Assembly (NCBI RefSeq): GCF_015207705.1
Contig: NZ_JADEWI010000022.1
Location: 24,562-88,561, forward strand
Origin: Nostoc sp. LEGE 06077
GTDB taxonomy: Bacteria > Cyanobacteriota > Cyanobacteriia > Cyanobacteriales > Nostocaceae
DNA: 64,000 bases
Reading direction: 5' to 3'
Part shown: positions 43,564-53,244 of the stretch, one piece after another
Position numbering within the stretch: the stretch's first letter is position 1
Layout of the letters: the number at the start of each line of letters is the position of its first letter
Translations under genes and position numbers: made by a program
Notes under the pieces: model-generated
Told to the model about the DNA's origin: nothing
The model's input: only the letters and a program-made list of their open reading frames with translations
The model's database searches: none

Positions 43564-45792
43564 CTAATTTTGTAATTGTTCTTGACAAGTTGATTTTTTA
43601 TCGATATCTATCATGCTAAATCCAACTGTACTGTCATTATTACCACTAATAACTAAAATTTTATTTCTAACCACCTTAATATCCACACTATTAATTACTC
43701 TTCTTTTCCAAAAAGTTATCCAACCCATCCAATTATTATTTTGTATTTTTATGCCATTTATAAAATCTGGCTCTCGTTTACCTTCTTTACTTAATGGCCA
43801 TAACATTACCTGATTATCGTCACCGCCACTGACTAAATAACAACCATATCTACTTAACGCAACTGATCGAACCGCTTTACTTTCGTGTCCATCGCGCCAT
43901 TGATCAATAATTTGACATTGAACTTTACGATTATCCAAACATTGTTTCATATTCCATAAAGTAATTTGTCCCATAGTATCAGCTGTTGCTAATAGATCTG
44001 GGTTGTATTCAGCACTATCTACACTCTCTATATAATCATTTTGACTACCAGGAGGATTATATGGTACTTTCCATAGTTGATCTTGTGAGTAATTCCAGAT
44101 AGCTAAGTTGTTATATCTGCCTGCAATTACTAAATTCTGTTTATCCTTGCCAGCTAAGGTTAAAGTAGAAATAGCAAAATTTACATTTTTTCCATTTTTA
44201 GTATTAATAGGTTCTTTTAAACTTTTACTATCACCTAAAAGGGCGCTATTAACATTCCATTGCAAAATTGCACCACTACCATGACCGCTAAATAAAAAGC
44301 GAGAATCTTGGCTAAACTCTAACCCAAAAACACGATCATCTTTATTTTCTATCGAAAAAATAACTTTATTACCACTACTTCCCAGAACATCTCGAAGTTG
44401 AATTTCAGCATTTTCCAACCCAGCTGCAACTACATCATTATCTATAGGTTTATAGCGGACAATTCGCACAGATTTATTTATACCTTTTATCTTCTCTTCT
44501 TGTTGATTAATTAAAGGATTAATAAAACCAGCAATATTCCATCTGATGATACTTTGGTCTAGAGAAGCACTAACAGCGCGATCGCCTACACCATTAAACT
44601 GCACAAATGTCACAGCATCCGAATGTCCAAAGAATGGGCTATCAGGATTTAGCCATGATAAAAACCAGAGTAGAATCAACAACAAAGTTCCTAATACTAT
44701 CTGTAGCCAAATATGTAAAATAGGATAAATAATCAGTCTGATAAATTGGTTTTCATCATTAGCATTAATTCTATGATCTGAAACAGTAGCATTCACCTTA
44801 AATGAGAGTTTTTGTATTAAACCAAACCAATGTCGCCGTTTCTTCACTACTAGTTGTAAATTCTGAGTTTCTCCTGGTTGTAATTCCAGAAACTCTGGTT
44901 TAACTTCCCAAAAACATTTAGGTTGTCTTTCTTCACCTTCTTTAATTTCAATGCTGATTTGCTGACTTAAATTACTTAAATTTCGACATTCAAGTTGATA
45001 AGTCGTAGAATTGGTTCCTGGCTGCGGTAGCCAAGGACGAAATTCTGGCATCTGTCGTTTGTCTGGGAAGCATTTAAAATTGATAGATCCTACTGGGTTA
45101 ACATTAACTATGCCTTCTTGACTGCGCGACGGAATACCATTTGGATAATTAGCTTCAATAGTAAAAGGGTATGCCTGACTTGGTAATTCTTCTGCAATTG
45201 GTAACTGACATAAAAAAGAAGTTTCTATTTTAGTTCCTGGTGCAACTTGCAACAGTTTTTCATCGCCATTAATAAACCATTGGGGTTTAAGTCCAACAGG
45301 TTTTAGAGAAACACTTGCAGGTAATTGACTTGGATTAAAAACCCTCACCTTAATCTCTATTAACTCCCGTGGTAGAGTTGGAAATTTCTCTGTTATTAAC
45401 TCAACCTGCATAGGTACAGTACCAGCACCTGCTTCAACTATCAACCGCAGTATTTGTCTGTCCTCACTCCGCAATTCCAATGAAAATATGCGGACTATCA
45501 GATTCATTTTGCCAATAAACCCAGCAACAGGCGTATTGATAATTGTTACATTAAATTTTGTACTATCTCCCGGCGGATTTTTAGCACTAACAGATGGCGT
45601 AATTTTGTACCAATTAGACCCTAAACTCTCGCCACTACCAGCCGCAATAATTTCGATTTCAAAAGAAGCAAACTGATTACTTTCATTAACTACAGTTACA
45701 TCAAAAGAAGCTGGCAAACCACCCGGCTGAAAATTCAATACTTGTGTAGAAATTTTAGTATTAACTAGATTAATTGCCATATTAATTGTCAT
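43564..45792 (-). CDS. Ig-like/membrane/WD40-repeat protein of the injection-system block
   Basis: About 742 residues from the ATG at 45792 (another at 45780; no clear ribosome-binding site separates them). The N-terminal 350 residues are Ig-like beta domains resembling those of the neighbouring 910-residue protein (for example LPASFDVTVVNESNQFASFEIEI). One membrane helix (IWLQIVLGTLLLILLWFL) lies at about residue 365-385. The C-terminal 330 residues are WD40-type repeats: AVTFVQFNGVGDRAVSASLD..RW, RVFGLEFSQDSRFLFSGHG..W and AVRSVALSRYGCYLVSGGDD..LW. WD40 propellers bind proteins. Together with its neighbour it may form a membrane receptor or docking platform for the contractile device; the role is inferred. 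Confidence 0.68.
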   Translation of the reverse strand: MTINMAINLVNTKISTQVLNFQPGGLPASFDVTVVNESNQFASFEIEIIAAGSGESLGSNWYKITPSVSAKNPPGDSTKFNVTIINTPVAGFIGKMNLIVRIFSLELRSEDRQILRLIVEAGAGTVPMQVELITEKFPTLPRELIEIKVRVFNPSQLPASVSLKPVGLKPQWFINGDEKLLQVAPGTKIETSFLCQLPIAEELPSQAYPFTIEANYPNGIPSRSQEGIVNVNPVGSINFKCFPDKRQMPEFRPWLPQPGTNSTTYQLECRNLSNLSQQISIEIKEGEERQPKCFWEVKPEFLELQPGETQNLQLVVKKRRHWFGLIQKLSFKVNATVSDHRINANDENQFIRLIIYPILHIWLQIVLGTLLLILLWFLSWLNPDSPFFGHSDAVTFVQFNGVGDRAVSASLDQSIIRWNIAGFINPLINQQEEKIKGINKSVRIVRYKPIDNDVVAAGLENAEIQLRDVLGSSGNKVIFSIENKDDRVFGLEFSQDSRFLFSGHGSGAILQWNVNSALLGDSKSLKEPINTKNGKNVNFAISTLTLAGKDKQNLVIAGRYNNLAIWNYSQDQLWKVPYNPPGSQNDYIESVDSAEYNPDLLATADTMGQITLWNMKQCLDNRKVQCQIIDQWRDGHESKAVRSVALSRYGCYLVSGGDDNQVMLWPLSKEGKREPDFINGIKIQNNNWMGWITFWKRRVINSVDIKVVRNKILVISGNNDSTVGFSMIDIDKKSTCQEQLQN

Positions 45793-45863
45793 ATATAGAG
45801 TGCTGAGTATGTAATTCTCTGCGTTCCTTCGCGTGAAACTTTGCACCACTTTGCGTTAAAAAA

Positions 45864-47117
45864 TCATTCCAACTTATTAAAAATACTTTTTAACGCATCA
45901 GGCTTGCTTGACACAGGTGTAGCAGTTTGTTGCCTTAATTGCGTCATTTGCTTTCTATTCCATCCGAAATTAAGAATATTAATCCCTAACTCTTGGGCAG
46001 TGCGAATTGTTTCTCGTGGTAAAGTTAACTTTTCATCCAATCCCCAAGCTAGAGATAAATCACCAATAACTAAAACGATGCCACCTGCAACTAAAATTTG
46101 CAGATGCTTTTGATTAAAACTTGGCAATGCTGCAAATAAAAATGGCTGTGTCCGTAACGGATGATGGCGATCAAGTCGGCGTAAATCCTCTAAAGGTGTG
46201 CCTAAATTTTCCGTAATCTCCAAAACACTTTCTAATCGGTCAACTGCATCAGTGGGTGATTCAACTAATAAAACTCCACCACCATCTAGATAACTTTTGA
46301 GATTAGCTAATTCTTGAACATTGAGAATTAACGGTTCACTACCTGTGATAAAAAGCAAATCATAATTAATGGCAATAGTTGGGTCTAAAAGTGGAAAACT
46401 TAAGCGAGCAATTTGCTCATCTCCTTGAATAGTACAGGTAAGACTTTCGGTATATCTTAACAAAGAAGATAAATTTGCAAAACTATTACCTTCTTTAGTT
46501 TCCTGCGTATCCAGATGCGCTGCACGCACCACAGCCGTTGGACGCGATCGCGCAATTTTTCGATAACGAAAATCTAAACTATTCAAACTCGGATAAAAGA
46601 CATCTTGAGGATGTTCTAAAGTTACTAATCCCGGTTGTAATAATATTCGACATAACTCCACCTCAAAAGTATCAGGTGGTGTTGTTTTTTCATCAATCCG
46701 AAAAGTTTCTGTTTCAAATTTACTAACTTGTTTTTCAAATTCACTAACTTGTTTGCGTTGTAAAGTATCTGGATCTACATAACGCACGACTAAATAAATT
46801 AATCTGGGTTTTTCTTCCGTAATATCAGCCGAGATATGAAAATCTATCTGTTGCGGAACCACAATCGGATTCCCATTCACATCAATAGCAATTCCTGGCT
46901 GAATTTGTAACCATCGCTTATCGTTATATTGTGATGGTACATCCTTCGGCGCAAGAATCAAACTCACACCCAAACCCTGAACTATTCCCGGTTCATTCAA
47001 CGATTGATAATGAATATTTTGCCTTTGACGGTGATAATCATGCGATCGCTTCCACCGTTCAGCATTAATCAATAAACCATCTTGGATTTGTAGTCGTTCT
47101 AGGGGGTGAATTTCCAT
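45864..47117 (-). CDS. Injection-system associated protein with C-terminal DUF4159-like domain
   Basis: 417 residues. The N-terminal part (LQIQDGLLINAERWKRSHDYHRQRQN, then GIVQGLGVSL and WLQIQPGIAIDVNGNPIVVP) matches a conserved segment in proteins encoded in extracellular-type CIS clusters. From about residue 235 the sequence (YDLLFITGSEPLILN, ELANLKSYLDGGGVLLVESP) resembles DUF4159, a class-I glutamine-amidotransferase-like fold; I see no catalytic Cys-His-Glu set. It sits between the gpI-like baseplate gene (70 bases upstream) and the Ig-WD40 protein, co-directional with both. It is likely a baseplate-associated or fibre-like component. Placement in the CIS is well supported by context; the exact role is unknown. 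Confidence 0.6.
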   Translation of the reverse strand: MEIHPLERLQIQDGLLINAERWKRSHDYHRQRQNIHYQSLNEPGIVQGLGVSLILAPKDVPSQYNDKRWLQIQPGIAIDVNGNPIVVPQQIDFHISADITEEKPRLIYLVVRYVDPDTLQRKQVSEFEKQVSKFETETFRIDEKTTPPDTFEVELCRILLQPGLVTLEHPQDVFYPSLNSLDFRYRKIARSRPTAVVRAAHLDTQETKEGNSFANLSSLLRYTESLTCTIQGDEQIARLSFPLLDPTIAINYDLLFITGSEPLILNVQELANLKSYLDGGGVLLVESPTDAVDRLESVLEITENLGTPLEDLRRLDRHHPLRTQPFLFAALPSFNQKHLQILVAGGIVLVIGDLSLAWGLDEKLTLPRETIRTAQELGINILNFGWNRKQMTQLRQQTATPVSSKPDALKSIFNKLE

Positions 47118-47186
47118 AATTAGGGGTTCAGGGGTGTAAGGGTGTAGGGGGAGAATATTTTACTTAACACTCAGCACTCAGCACTT

Positions 47187-48215
47187 TCAACTATCTATAT
47201 AAAGTTCATAAGTACAAAAGGCGGGTTTTTCTTGCTCAATAATGTGTCTTACTAACTGTTCATCTACCTGATTTAAACGTTGCGGACGGAGGCGGACGAT
47301 AAAATGATAGGGACGACCGCCGCCAATCATTGCATCTTCACCTAGGCGTGTATTTCCTAATACAAAACCTTCGCCGCGAATTTCTTCAATACAAATATGT
47401 TTATCAACTTCTCTGGTAATATGTTCATCTAAAGGTAAATCTGTATAAAGATGTATATATAAACGCAAACCTCTACGTGTTCCCCGCCAGCGATAAAGCT
47501 CAACCGCCGAACGAATTAAATAACGTTGTCGTTCTAAAGTCCAACGGCGATCAACAGGCCAAGCTACCCAATGGGCGAGAAAAGGTAACAATGACTGCGG
47601 TGCAGTCATGGGGTCTAAATAAGCCCACAACACATCCAACGTTTGCACTGAGGGTTCAAAAGCCTGTTCAAAAATTTTCAAAAAGCGCCCAATAAAGTCA
47701 ACTTCTCGATATAGCGCCGGGACAAACTTTTGATAGAGACTGCGGGGACGGACATATAAATTTAAACCAGCCGTTTCAACTAACTGTCTACCAGTACCCT
47801 CCTCGCTGTAGTTAACATGAATCCGACTGTGATAATCCAACACCAAAGATTGACCAGTCCCTAGTTCGGGAGTTTCAAAAAAATCTGCGGGAAGTTGGAA
47901 GTATAACACCACATCCATTCGCGATCGCGGCGCAAGTCCATAACCTTCCATCCCAATGCGACACCACTCAGCCGGGAAATTCCCCTCCACCCGCACATTC
48001 AACCGCAACATCCGACTACCCAAGTTTTCCAGCTGCAAAACTATCTCACTCGGTTCCGGCGGATGAACCACCACATCACATCCAGCACGTACTGTCGTTT
48101 GGCTACTAAGTGCTGTTTGCGAAAAATCATCTGCACCTTTACCCACCGCCAACGTTTGAATGGCGTTAGGTAATTGCATTGATGTAAGTTGCAGGTGCAG
48201 AATTTGACTAGTCAT
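47187..48215 (-). CDS. CIS baseplate wedge protein, phage P2 gpI/tail-domain type
   Basis: 342 residues. The C-terminal half (about 165-260) has the phage-tail domain found in P2 gpI-like proteins and in actinobacterial and cyanobacterial CIS: LYREVDFIGRFLKIFEQAFEP, LDPMTAPQSLLPFLAHWVAWPVD, RYLIRSAVELYRWRGTRRGL. The N-terminal half is an Ig-like beta domain (VVVHPPEPSEIVLQLENLGS, RMDVVLYFQLP). This would be the partner of the baseplate-J protein in the wedge ring around the spike. It lies in the same order (J, then I) as in phage tail operons, 163 bases downstream of the J-like gene. The N-terminal Ig-like fusion is notable because Ig-like domains recur in the two membrane proteins further along. 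Confidence 0.8.
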   Translation of the reverse strand: MTSQILHLQLTSMQLPNAIQTLAVGKGADDFSQTALSSQTTVRAGCDVVVHPPEPSEIVLQLENLGSRMLRLNVRVEGNFPAEWCRIGMEGYGLAPRSRMDVVLYFQLPADFFETPELGTGQSLVLDYHSRIHVNYSEEGTGRQLVETAGLNLYVRPRSLYQKFVPALYREVDFIGRFLKIFEQAFEPSVQTLDVLWAYLDPMTAPQSLLPFLAHWVAWPVDRRWTLERQRYLIRSAVELYRWRGTRRGLRLYIHLYTDLPLDEHITREVDKHICIEEIRGEGFVLGNTRLGEDAMIGGGRPYHFIVRLRPQRLNQVDEQLVRHIIEQEKPAFCTYELYIDS

Positions 48216-48378
48216 AACATATTTCTCATTTAAGATTTATCTCTTTAGAACTTCAGGAAAATCCCTCTCAAATTCTTTCTTCTTTCTTCTTTGTGTCCTT
48301 TGCGTCCTTTGCGGTTCGTTATATTAAACTTTTAAGTTTTCACGCAGAGGTGCAAAGGCGCAGAGAGTAACGAGAGGT

Positions 48379-50544
48379 TTATTGGATGAGATTAACAACA
48401 TGACCAGAACGCAACCGCGTATTTTGCCAAGAACAAATCAAACCCAAAGCCCCCGGATCAATCACCGGATTTTGGGGAAGCGATCGCACCCAAGTAGAAC
48501 CGACATACCGCAATTCAAACAACTGCACCACCCCCAAATACCGCACCGCCGGAAATTGCTGAAACAAATTCACAATATCCGAAGGATAAACAGGTCGCCC
48601 AAACGGCCAGCCTCTCCCATCTTGTCCCCCCGTAATCGGATTCAAAAACCGATACAACGCCACCCGTAACTTCCCCAAAATCTCTTGCTGGGCGGCGGGA
48701 TGGTTGTATTCTGGTTCCAGCGCAACTTCGGTTTGCACCGCTACACCCACATATTCCGGCGCTTGCAATTTAACTTGGATTCCTAATAACCTCCGTTCAT
48801 CTAAATAAGCAATAATTTGGTCACGTAACTGCGGACTCAGACTAAATAATTCCGGTTCGATACCTTCGCCACGATTAATTGCATCTGTATTCGCCGCCGG
48901 GACAACTAATAATTTGACAGTTCCAGCTTCTTGTGTGGTTGTCGGTGGTAAGCAGCGTACCCGCGCCACCGCACCACCGCCAGCTTGTAGCGTCAACACC
49001 TCAAAATCTTCGGGAGTCACAGCGCGATCGCGGGTTCGCAACATCGCCGGAACGCGAATTACCGCATCTTCCAAAGATTCCGCATCGGAACCGTTACGCG
49101 CTGGTATATGGTTAATCAACCTCGCCACATAAGGAACCGCAGTTTTCGCTACGGTAATCGTCCCCCGTTGCACATTCCCCTTACGCCCGCCACCAGTCCG
49201 GTATGCAACCATCCGAATCACCGAACCGCGCGGTGGTACAGCCCCATATTGCCTTTCTAATTCCTGAATATTAGAAATATTTCCCACTCCCCGCCTAAAT
49301 TCCGTTTGCTGCTGGAGTTGGGCTGGTTCCCGAATCACCGGGCCAAATTGTACCGTCCCGGTGCGCGAATCAATTGTATAGTGCAAATCTTGGGGGAGAG
49401 AATTAGCAAAATCGCTGACCTCATACCACCGTTGAGGAATTCCCCCAGGCGGTGAAACCAGCAAATATTCATCTTCCCGACGGTTCAATAAGGGAACGCC
49501 TTGTAACTGGAATGTTTGTCCCGGTGTACCGTCGCTTTCTCCTAAAATTTCATTGCGAATCAGTTCACTTTGACTAGCACCCACCGTCCCACCAATGGAT
49601 CTCACCGTCAAACCAACCATCCGCGGCGCACTGCTATATCCTGGTTGATTGGGTTGGGGCGAAGTGTAAACGCAACGCAACCAACGTCCTTGGTACGCGG
49701 TGAAAGTCGTCACAGGCCAGAATTGGGGTAAATGCAAAACTATATCCGCACCTTGTAGGGGGTTAATTCCTTGGGTCGCCAATTCGCTAAAACTAAAACC
49801 CTTGGTGCTATCGTCTGATTCTTGCAACAGTACCGCTTCCCATTCCACACCGTTCCAAGCTTCCCAACGCCGCGGCGGAATATCAGGGTTAATCCCGGTG
49901 GCGGTGGCGGCTTCTCCTTTTAGTTGCAGTGCGAGAACATTCCCTTCACACTGCGATTCCCCATCAATCACTAAATAAAAGCTGTTTCCCGGTTGGGGTT
50001 GTTCGTCAAACAGTGCCAACTCTCTACCATACCATTCACCATCAGAGCGCATCGTCCATAAATTAGTAAAGCGATCGCGCAAAATTTCTGGTTTTTGATC
50101 GGCGGTGGGACAGGTGAGAAAGTGGCGAATTTGTGGTTTATCAATAATTAAAGGCCGATCTGTAGTGAAAGATATGGCCTCTTCTGTTTCCGTGCGAATT
50201 GTCGCCACCTCCACCCCAGCCGGAATCGTGTAAGTTTCAGGTAAAGCCGCACTTAAATAAAAAGTAATATCCGCCACCGCAGGCGCAGGTGCTTGTAACC
50301 TCACACCCAATAACTCTAAAAAAGTAATGTAATTGCGCTTGGGTACTTCATTAAACCGCAGCAGCATTTGGTCAGTTAACCAAGCAAATAGCTCAATGAG
50401 CGTGATACCTGGGTCACTGGGGTTATAATTCGTCCATTCTGGACAATAGCGGGGAATCCGCAGAATACACTCATCAACTAAATCTTTAAAAGTGCGATCG
50501 TCTAGATTAGACTTGGGTAATTTTGGTAAAAAATCAAATTCCAC
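48379..50544 (-). CDS. CIS baseplate protein, baseplate-J/gp6 type
   Basis: 721 residues starting with GTG (50542-50544). The N-terminus (LPKLPKSNLDDRTFKDLVDEC, then YNPSDPGITLIELFAWLTDQMLLRFNEVP) is the typical opening of baseplate-J-like proteins of extracellular-type CIS. The central part has GGGRKGNVQRGTI and ESLEDAVIRVPAMLRTRDRAVTPEDFEVL, the conserved J motif. The end, GRPVYPSDIVNLFQQFPAVRYLG, is also typical. Such proteins form the wedges that join spike hub and sheath and trigger contraction. It lies between the gp25-like and gpI-like genes, the usual W-J-I order of contractile tails. Confidence 0.9.
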   Translation of the reverse strand: MEFDFLPKLPKSNLDDRTFKDLVDECILRIPRYCPEWTNYNPSDPGITLIELFAWLTDQMLLRFNEVPKRNYITFLELLGVRLQAPAPAVADITFYLSAALPETYTIPAGVEVATIRTETEEAISFTTDRPLIIDKPQIRHFLTCPTADQKPEILRDRFTNLWTMRSDGEWYGRELALFDEQPQPGNSFYLVIDGESQCEGNVLALQLKGEAATATGINPDIPPRRWEAWNGVEWEAVLLQESDDSTKGFSFSELATQGINPLQGADIVLHLPQFWPVTTFTAYQGRWLRCVYTSPQPNQPGYSSAPRMVGLTVRSIGGTVGASQSELIRNEILGESDGTPGQTFQLQGVPLLNRREDEYLLVSPPGGIPQRWYEVSDFANSLPQDLHYTIDSRTGTVQFGPVIREPAQLQQQTEFRRGVGNISNIQELERQYGAVPPRGSVIRMVAYRTGGGRKGNVQRGTITVAKTAVPYVARLINHIPARNGSDAESLEDAVIRVPAMLRTRDRAVTPEDFEVLTLQAGGGAVARVRCLPPTTTQEAGTVKLLVVPAANTDAINRGEGIEPELFSLSPQLRDQIIAYLDERRLLGIQVKLQAPEYVGVAVQTEVALEPEYNHPAAQQEILGKLRVALYRFLNPITGGQDGRGWPFGRPVYPSDIVNLFQQFPAVRYLGVVQLFELRYVGSTWVRSLPQNPVIDPGALGLICSWQNTRLRSGHVVNLIQ

Positions 50545-50698
50545 AATATTAATAAAAGTGTTGAGTTAAAAGTGCTGAGTGCTGTAAAGCCCTGCGGGCA
50601 TGGCTGCGCTTAGAGCGGTAGCGGGGCGTTCAGCCCGTGCTGAGTGCTGAGTATTTAATATTTCTCCTGCCTTCTGCCTCCTACCTCCTGCCTTTTTA

Positions 50699-51100
50699 CT
50701 ATTGCCCATTCAAATAAAACGGAAATACTAAACTCCGCGAATCATGGCTATCTTTGGGATGATATTCAATCACAATATCTACACGACCTCGCAGTGGATC
50801 AGGGTCAGCACGCACCGCATCTAAAACAATGCGCGGTTCCCACATTTCCAAAGCTTCTTGGACGTGTAGACGCAAAAGTAATAAAGTTTGAGTGTTCATC
50901 GGTGCAAAAGTCAACTCCGACAACCGCGAACCAAAGTTAGGACGATACACCCGTTCACCCAAATCGGTACGCAAAATCAGCATCATCGACTCTTCAATAT
51001 TGCGATCAGCCTTACTAAGTTGCAGACCCCCTTGGACATTCACCCGTAACGGAAACGACCAGCCCGCACCCAGGTGTTGATTTTGATTGAGTTCTGGCAT
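50699..51100 (-). CDS. CIS baseplate protein, gp25/W type
   Basis: 133 residues with the gp25-like signature: GAGWSFPLRVNVQGGLQLS, then ESMMLILRTDLGERVYRPNFGSRLSELTFAP, and VEIVIEYHPK-like C-terminal strand (here RVDIVIEYHPKDSHDSRSLVFPFY). In phage T4 gp25 is the lysozyme-like wedge component that nucleates sheath polymerisation; family members in CIS have the same role. The gene is followed 155 bases later by the J-like gene. It is divergent from the histidine kinase, with 350 bases between them. Confidence 0.92.
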   Translation of the reverse strand: MPELNQNQHLGAGWSFPLRVNVQGGLQLSKADRNIEESMMLILRTDLGERVYRPNFGSRLSELTFAPMNTQTLLLLRLHVQEALEMWEPRIVLDAVRADPDPLRGRVDIVIEYHPKDSHDSRSLVFPFYLNGQ

Positions 51101-51450
51101 GGTAGGTACACAGTGATGAGCAGTCTACGCTACTTTATGCTGATCAACAAAACAAAAACCATTCGCCAAAAGTCGAGTTCACTTGAGCCGAAAAATTTAA
51201 CCTCTGTATATTTACTGAATATACAAAAATCAATGAATCTACGGTGAATTGTCTGAAATTATTCATTTATAATCGAGTTGCATCGCATATTATTTAAAAT
51301 TTTAACTTTACTAAATCAAAACTGATACCTGGAAATATGGCAGTTATCTGATTATAGATTCACTAAATAATGCGTGACAAATAACCATCTATACAGCTAT
51401 AAAAAACTGATGCTTTAGCAAAATCAGCAATAAAATCAGGATGAGAGCCG
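51101..51450. promoter_or_regulatory. Divergent region between gp25-like and histidine kinase genes
   Basis: 350 AT-rich bases that must hold promoters in both directions. A small inverted repeat, GTATATT (51206-51212) and AATATAC (51218-51224), lies near the middle and could be an operator. Nothing else stands out. Confidence 0.4.
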
Positions 51451-53244
51451 ATGATTAAAAGCAATTTAAGCAGTCTGATTGTAAAAAAGGATGTATTAGC
51501 TCTTCTCCATGATTTTGCTAAAGCAATAGATATTCAGTTCAGAATAGAAGATATCGAAGGTCAAATACTCTTCGGTACAGCAGTGGATATATCTGCGATC
51601 GCCCATCCGATAGAATTTGCTGGTGAATTGATTGGTTGGGTACGTGGTTCACAACAAGCGGCTGGTGTTGCTTCACTTCTGGTTTATGCACTCAAGCAAG
51701 AGTCTGAAAAGAAAAATCTCGCCCATGAACTACTAGAAAGATATCAAGAAATTGATTTACTCCATGATATTTCTATTCAAGTTACTGCCAGCCTCAATCT
51801 TAAACAAGTTTCTCGATTGCTAATTCAAGAAGCTGGTCAATTAATCCCATCTACTGGTGGGGCTATCTTATTATTAAACAAAAAAACAAATATTTTTGAG
51901 ACTCTGGCAGAAATTGGTGGTAATAGTTATCTCCAGCATCCGATAAAATTAGGCGAAGGGATTATTGGTAATATAGTCCAAATGGGCAGAGGAGAAATTG
52001 TCAATAACATCGTCTCTTATCCTCGATTTATTGGGGAAAACAAACAATTTAATTCGTTGATTTGTGTCCCGTTAAATGTAGAAGAACGAGTAGTTGGCGT
52101 AATTGTTATTGGCAACGAAACTTCGATTAATTATACAAATCGAGATTTAAAACTATTAAGTATCTTAGCAATGCAAGCAGGAGTAGCAATCGAAAAAGCC
52201 CTGCTTTATGAGCAAAGTTGTGAAGCTGCTAAAATTGCTCAAATCCAAGCTCAACAACTGCAAACTACCCTTCATGAATTGCAGCAAACACAAGCACAGT
52301 TAATTCAAAGTGAAAAAATGTCCAGCTTAGGGCAGTTAGTTGCGGGAATTGCCCATGAAATTAATAATCCAGTCAACTTTATCAGCGGCAATATTAGCCA
52401 TGCTCAACAGTATGTTGATGATTTATTGCGTCTAGTGCATATTTACCAAGATAATTGCGATTACCTACCGGAAATTCAAGACCTCACCGAAGAAATTGAT
52501 CTAGACTTTCTCTCTAAAGATTTGCCGAAACTGATAGGTTCAATGAGTTTAGGAATCAAACGTGTTCGTGAGATTGTTGTGTCTTTACGCAACTTCTCGC
52601 GCACAGAACAAGCACAGATGACAGTAGCTGATATTCATGAAGGCATTGATAGTACACTGCTAATTTTGAACAATCGCTTAAAGACCAGCTGTGGCAAATT
52701 AGGAATTGAAGTCATTAAAAATTATGACATACTGCCTTTAGTTGAATGCTATCCCAGTCAACTGAATCAGGTATTTATGAATATTATTGCGAATGCGATC
52801 GATGCCTTAGATGGTCAAGAAAAAGAGGGAGTTATTACTATTAGCACCTCATTAGAAAATGGCAAAACATTGACAAATTCTCCATATATAGTGGTTCGGA
52901 TTCAAGATAATGGTTCGGGAATGAGCCAAGATGTGCGCGATCGCCTCTTTGAACCGTTCTTCACTACCAAACCCATTGGTAAAGGCACAGGGCTAGGAAT
53001 GCCCATCTGTCGGAAAATTATCGAAAAGCACAACGGTACAATTGAATGCTTCTCTGAACCAGGACAAGGTACAACTTTCTGCATTCAAATTCCCATCGCT
53101 TCTCGCAAGAATGCTGATTTATCAAAGAATATGCTCAGTAAAGGCGCTTTCACCTTTCAACCACCAATTAACACCGTCGGCGCACCCACACCCACAACGG
53201 TAGTTAATGGTACACCTGTTACAGTATTCACCCCTGCTACCTGA
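51451..53244 (+). CDS. GAF-domain sensor histidine kinase, 3' end overlapping the PAAR gene
   Basis: 597 residues without membrane helices. A GAF domain lies at about 105-245 (LLHDISIQVTASLNLKQVSRLL; GAILLLNKKTN) and a coiled coil at 250-290. A HisKA domain has His302 in QLVAGIAHEINNPVNFI, and the ATPase has N-box NQVFMNIIANAIDAL, DNGSGM and GTGLGM. It is a soluble two-component sensor; no response regulator is adjacent. The last 29 codons (53157-53244) lie antisense to the end of the PAAR gene, so the low-complexity PINTVGAPTPTTVVNGTPVT tail is probably a by-product of running into that gene. It is the only plus-strand gene in the injection-system block and may sense the state that triggers it. 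Confidence 0.9.
   Translation: MIKSNLSSLIVKKDVLALLHDFAKAIDIQFRIEDIEGQILFGTAVDISAIAHPIEFAGELIGWVRGSQQAAGVASLLVYALKQESEKKNLAHELLERYQEIDLLHDISIQVTASLNLKQVSRLLIQEAGQLIPSTGGAILLLNKKTNIFETLAEIGGNSYLQHPIKLGEGIIGNIVQMGRGEIVNNIVSYPRFIGENKQFNSLICVPLNVEERVVGVIVIGNETSINYTNRDLKLLSILAMQAGVAIEKALLYEQSCEAAKIAQIQAQQLQTTLHELQQTQAQLIQSEKMSSLGQLVAGIAHEINNPVNFISGNISHAQQYVDDLLRLVHIYQDNCDYLPEIQDLTEEIDLDFLSKDLPKLIGSMSLGIKRVREIVVSLRNFSRTEQAQMTVADIHEGIDSTLLILNNRLKTSCGKLGIEVIKNYDILPLVECYPSQLNQVFMNIIANAIDALDGQEKEGVITISTSLENGKTLTNSPYIVVRIQDNGSGMSQDVRDRLFEPFFTTKPIGKGTGLGMPICRKIIEKHNGTIECFSEPGQGTTFCIQIPIASRKNADLSKNMLSKGAFTFQPPINTVGAPTPTTVVNGTPVTVFTPAT

Noticed and set aside
48914..49132. Plus-strand frames antisense to the baseplate-J gene
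   Set aside because: They are shadows of a strongly conserved minus-strand gene.
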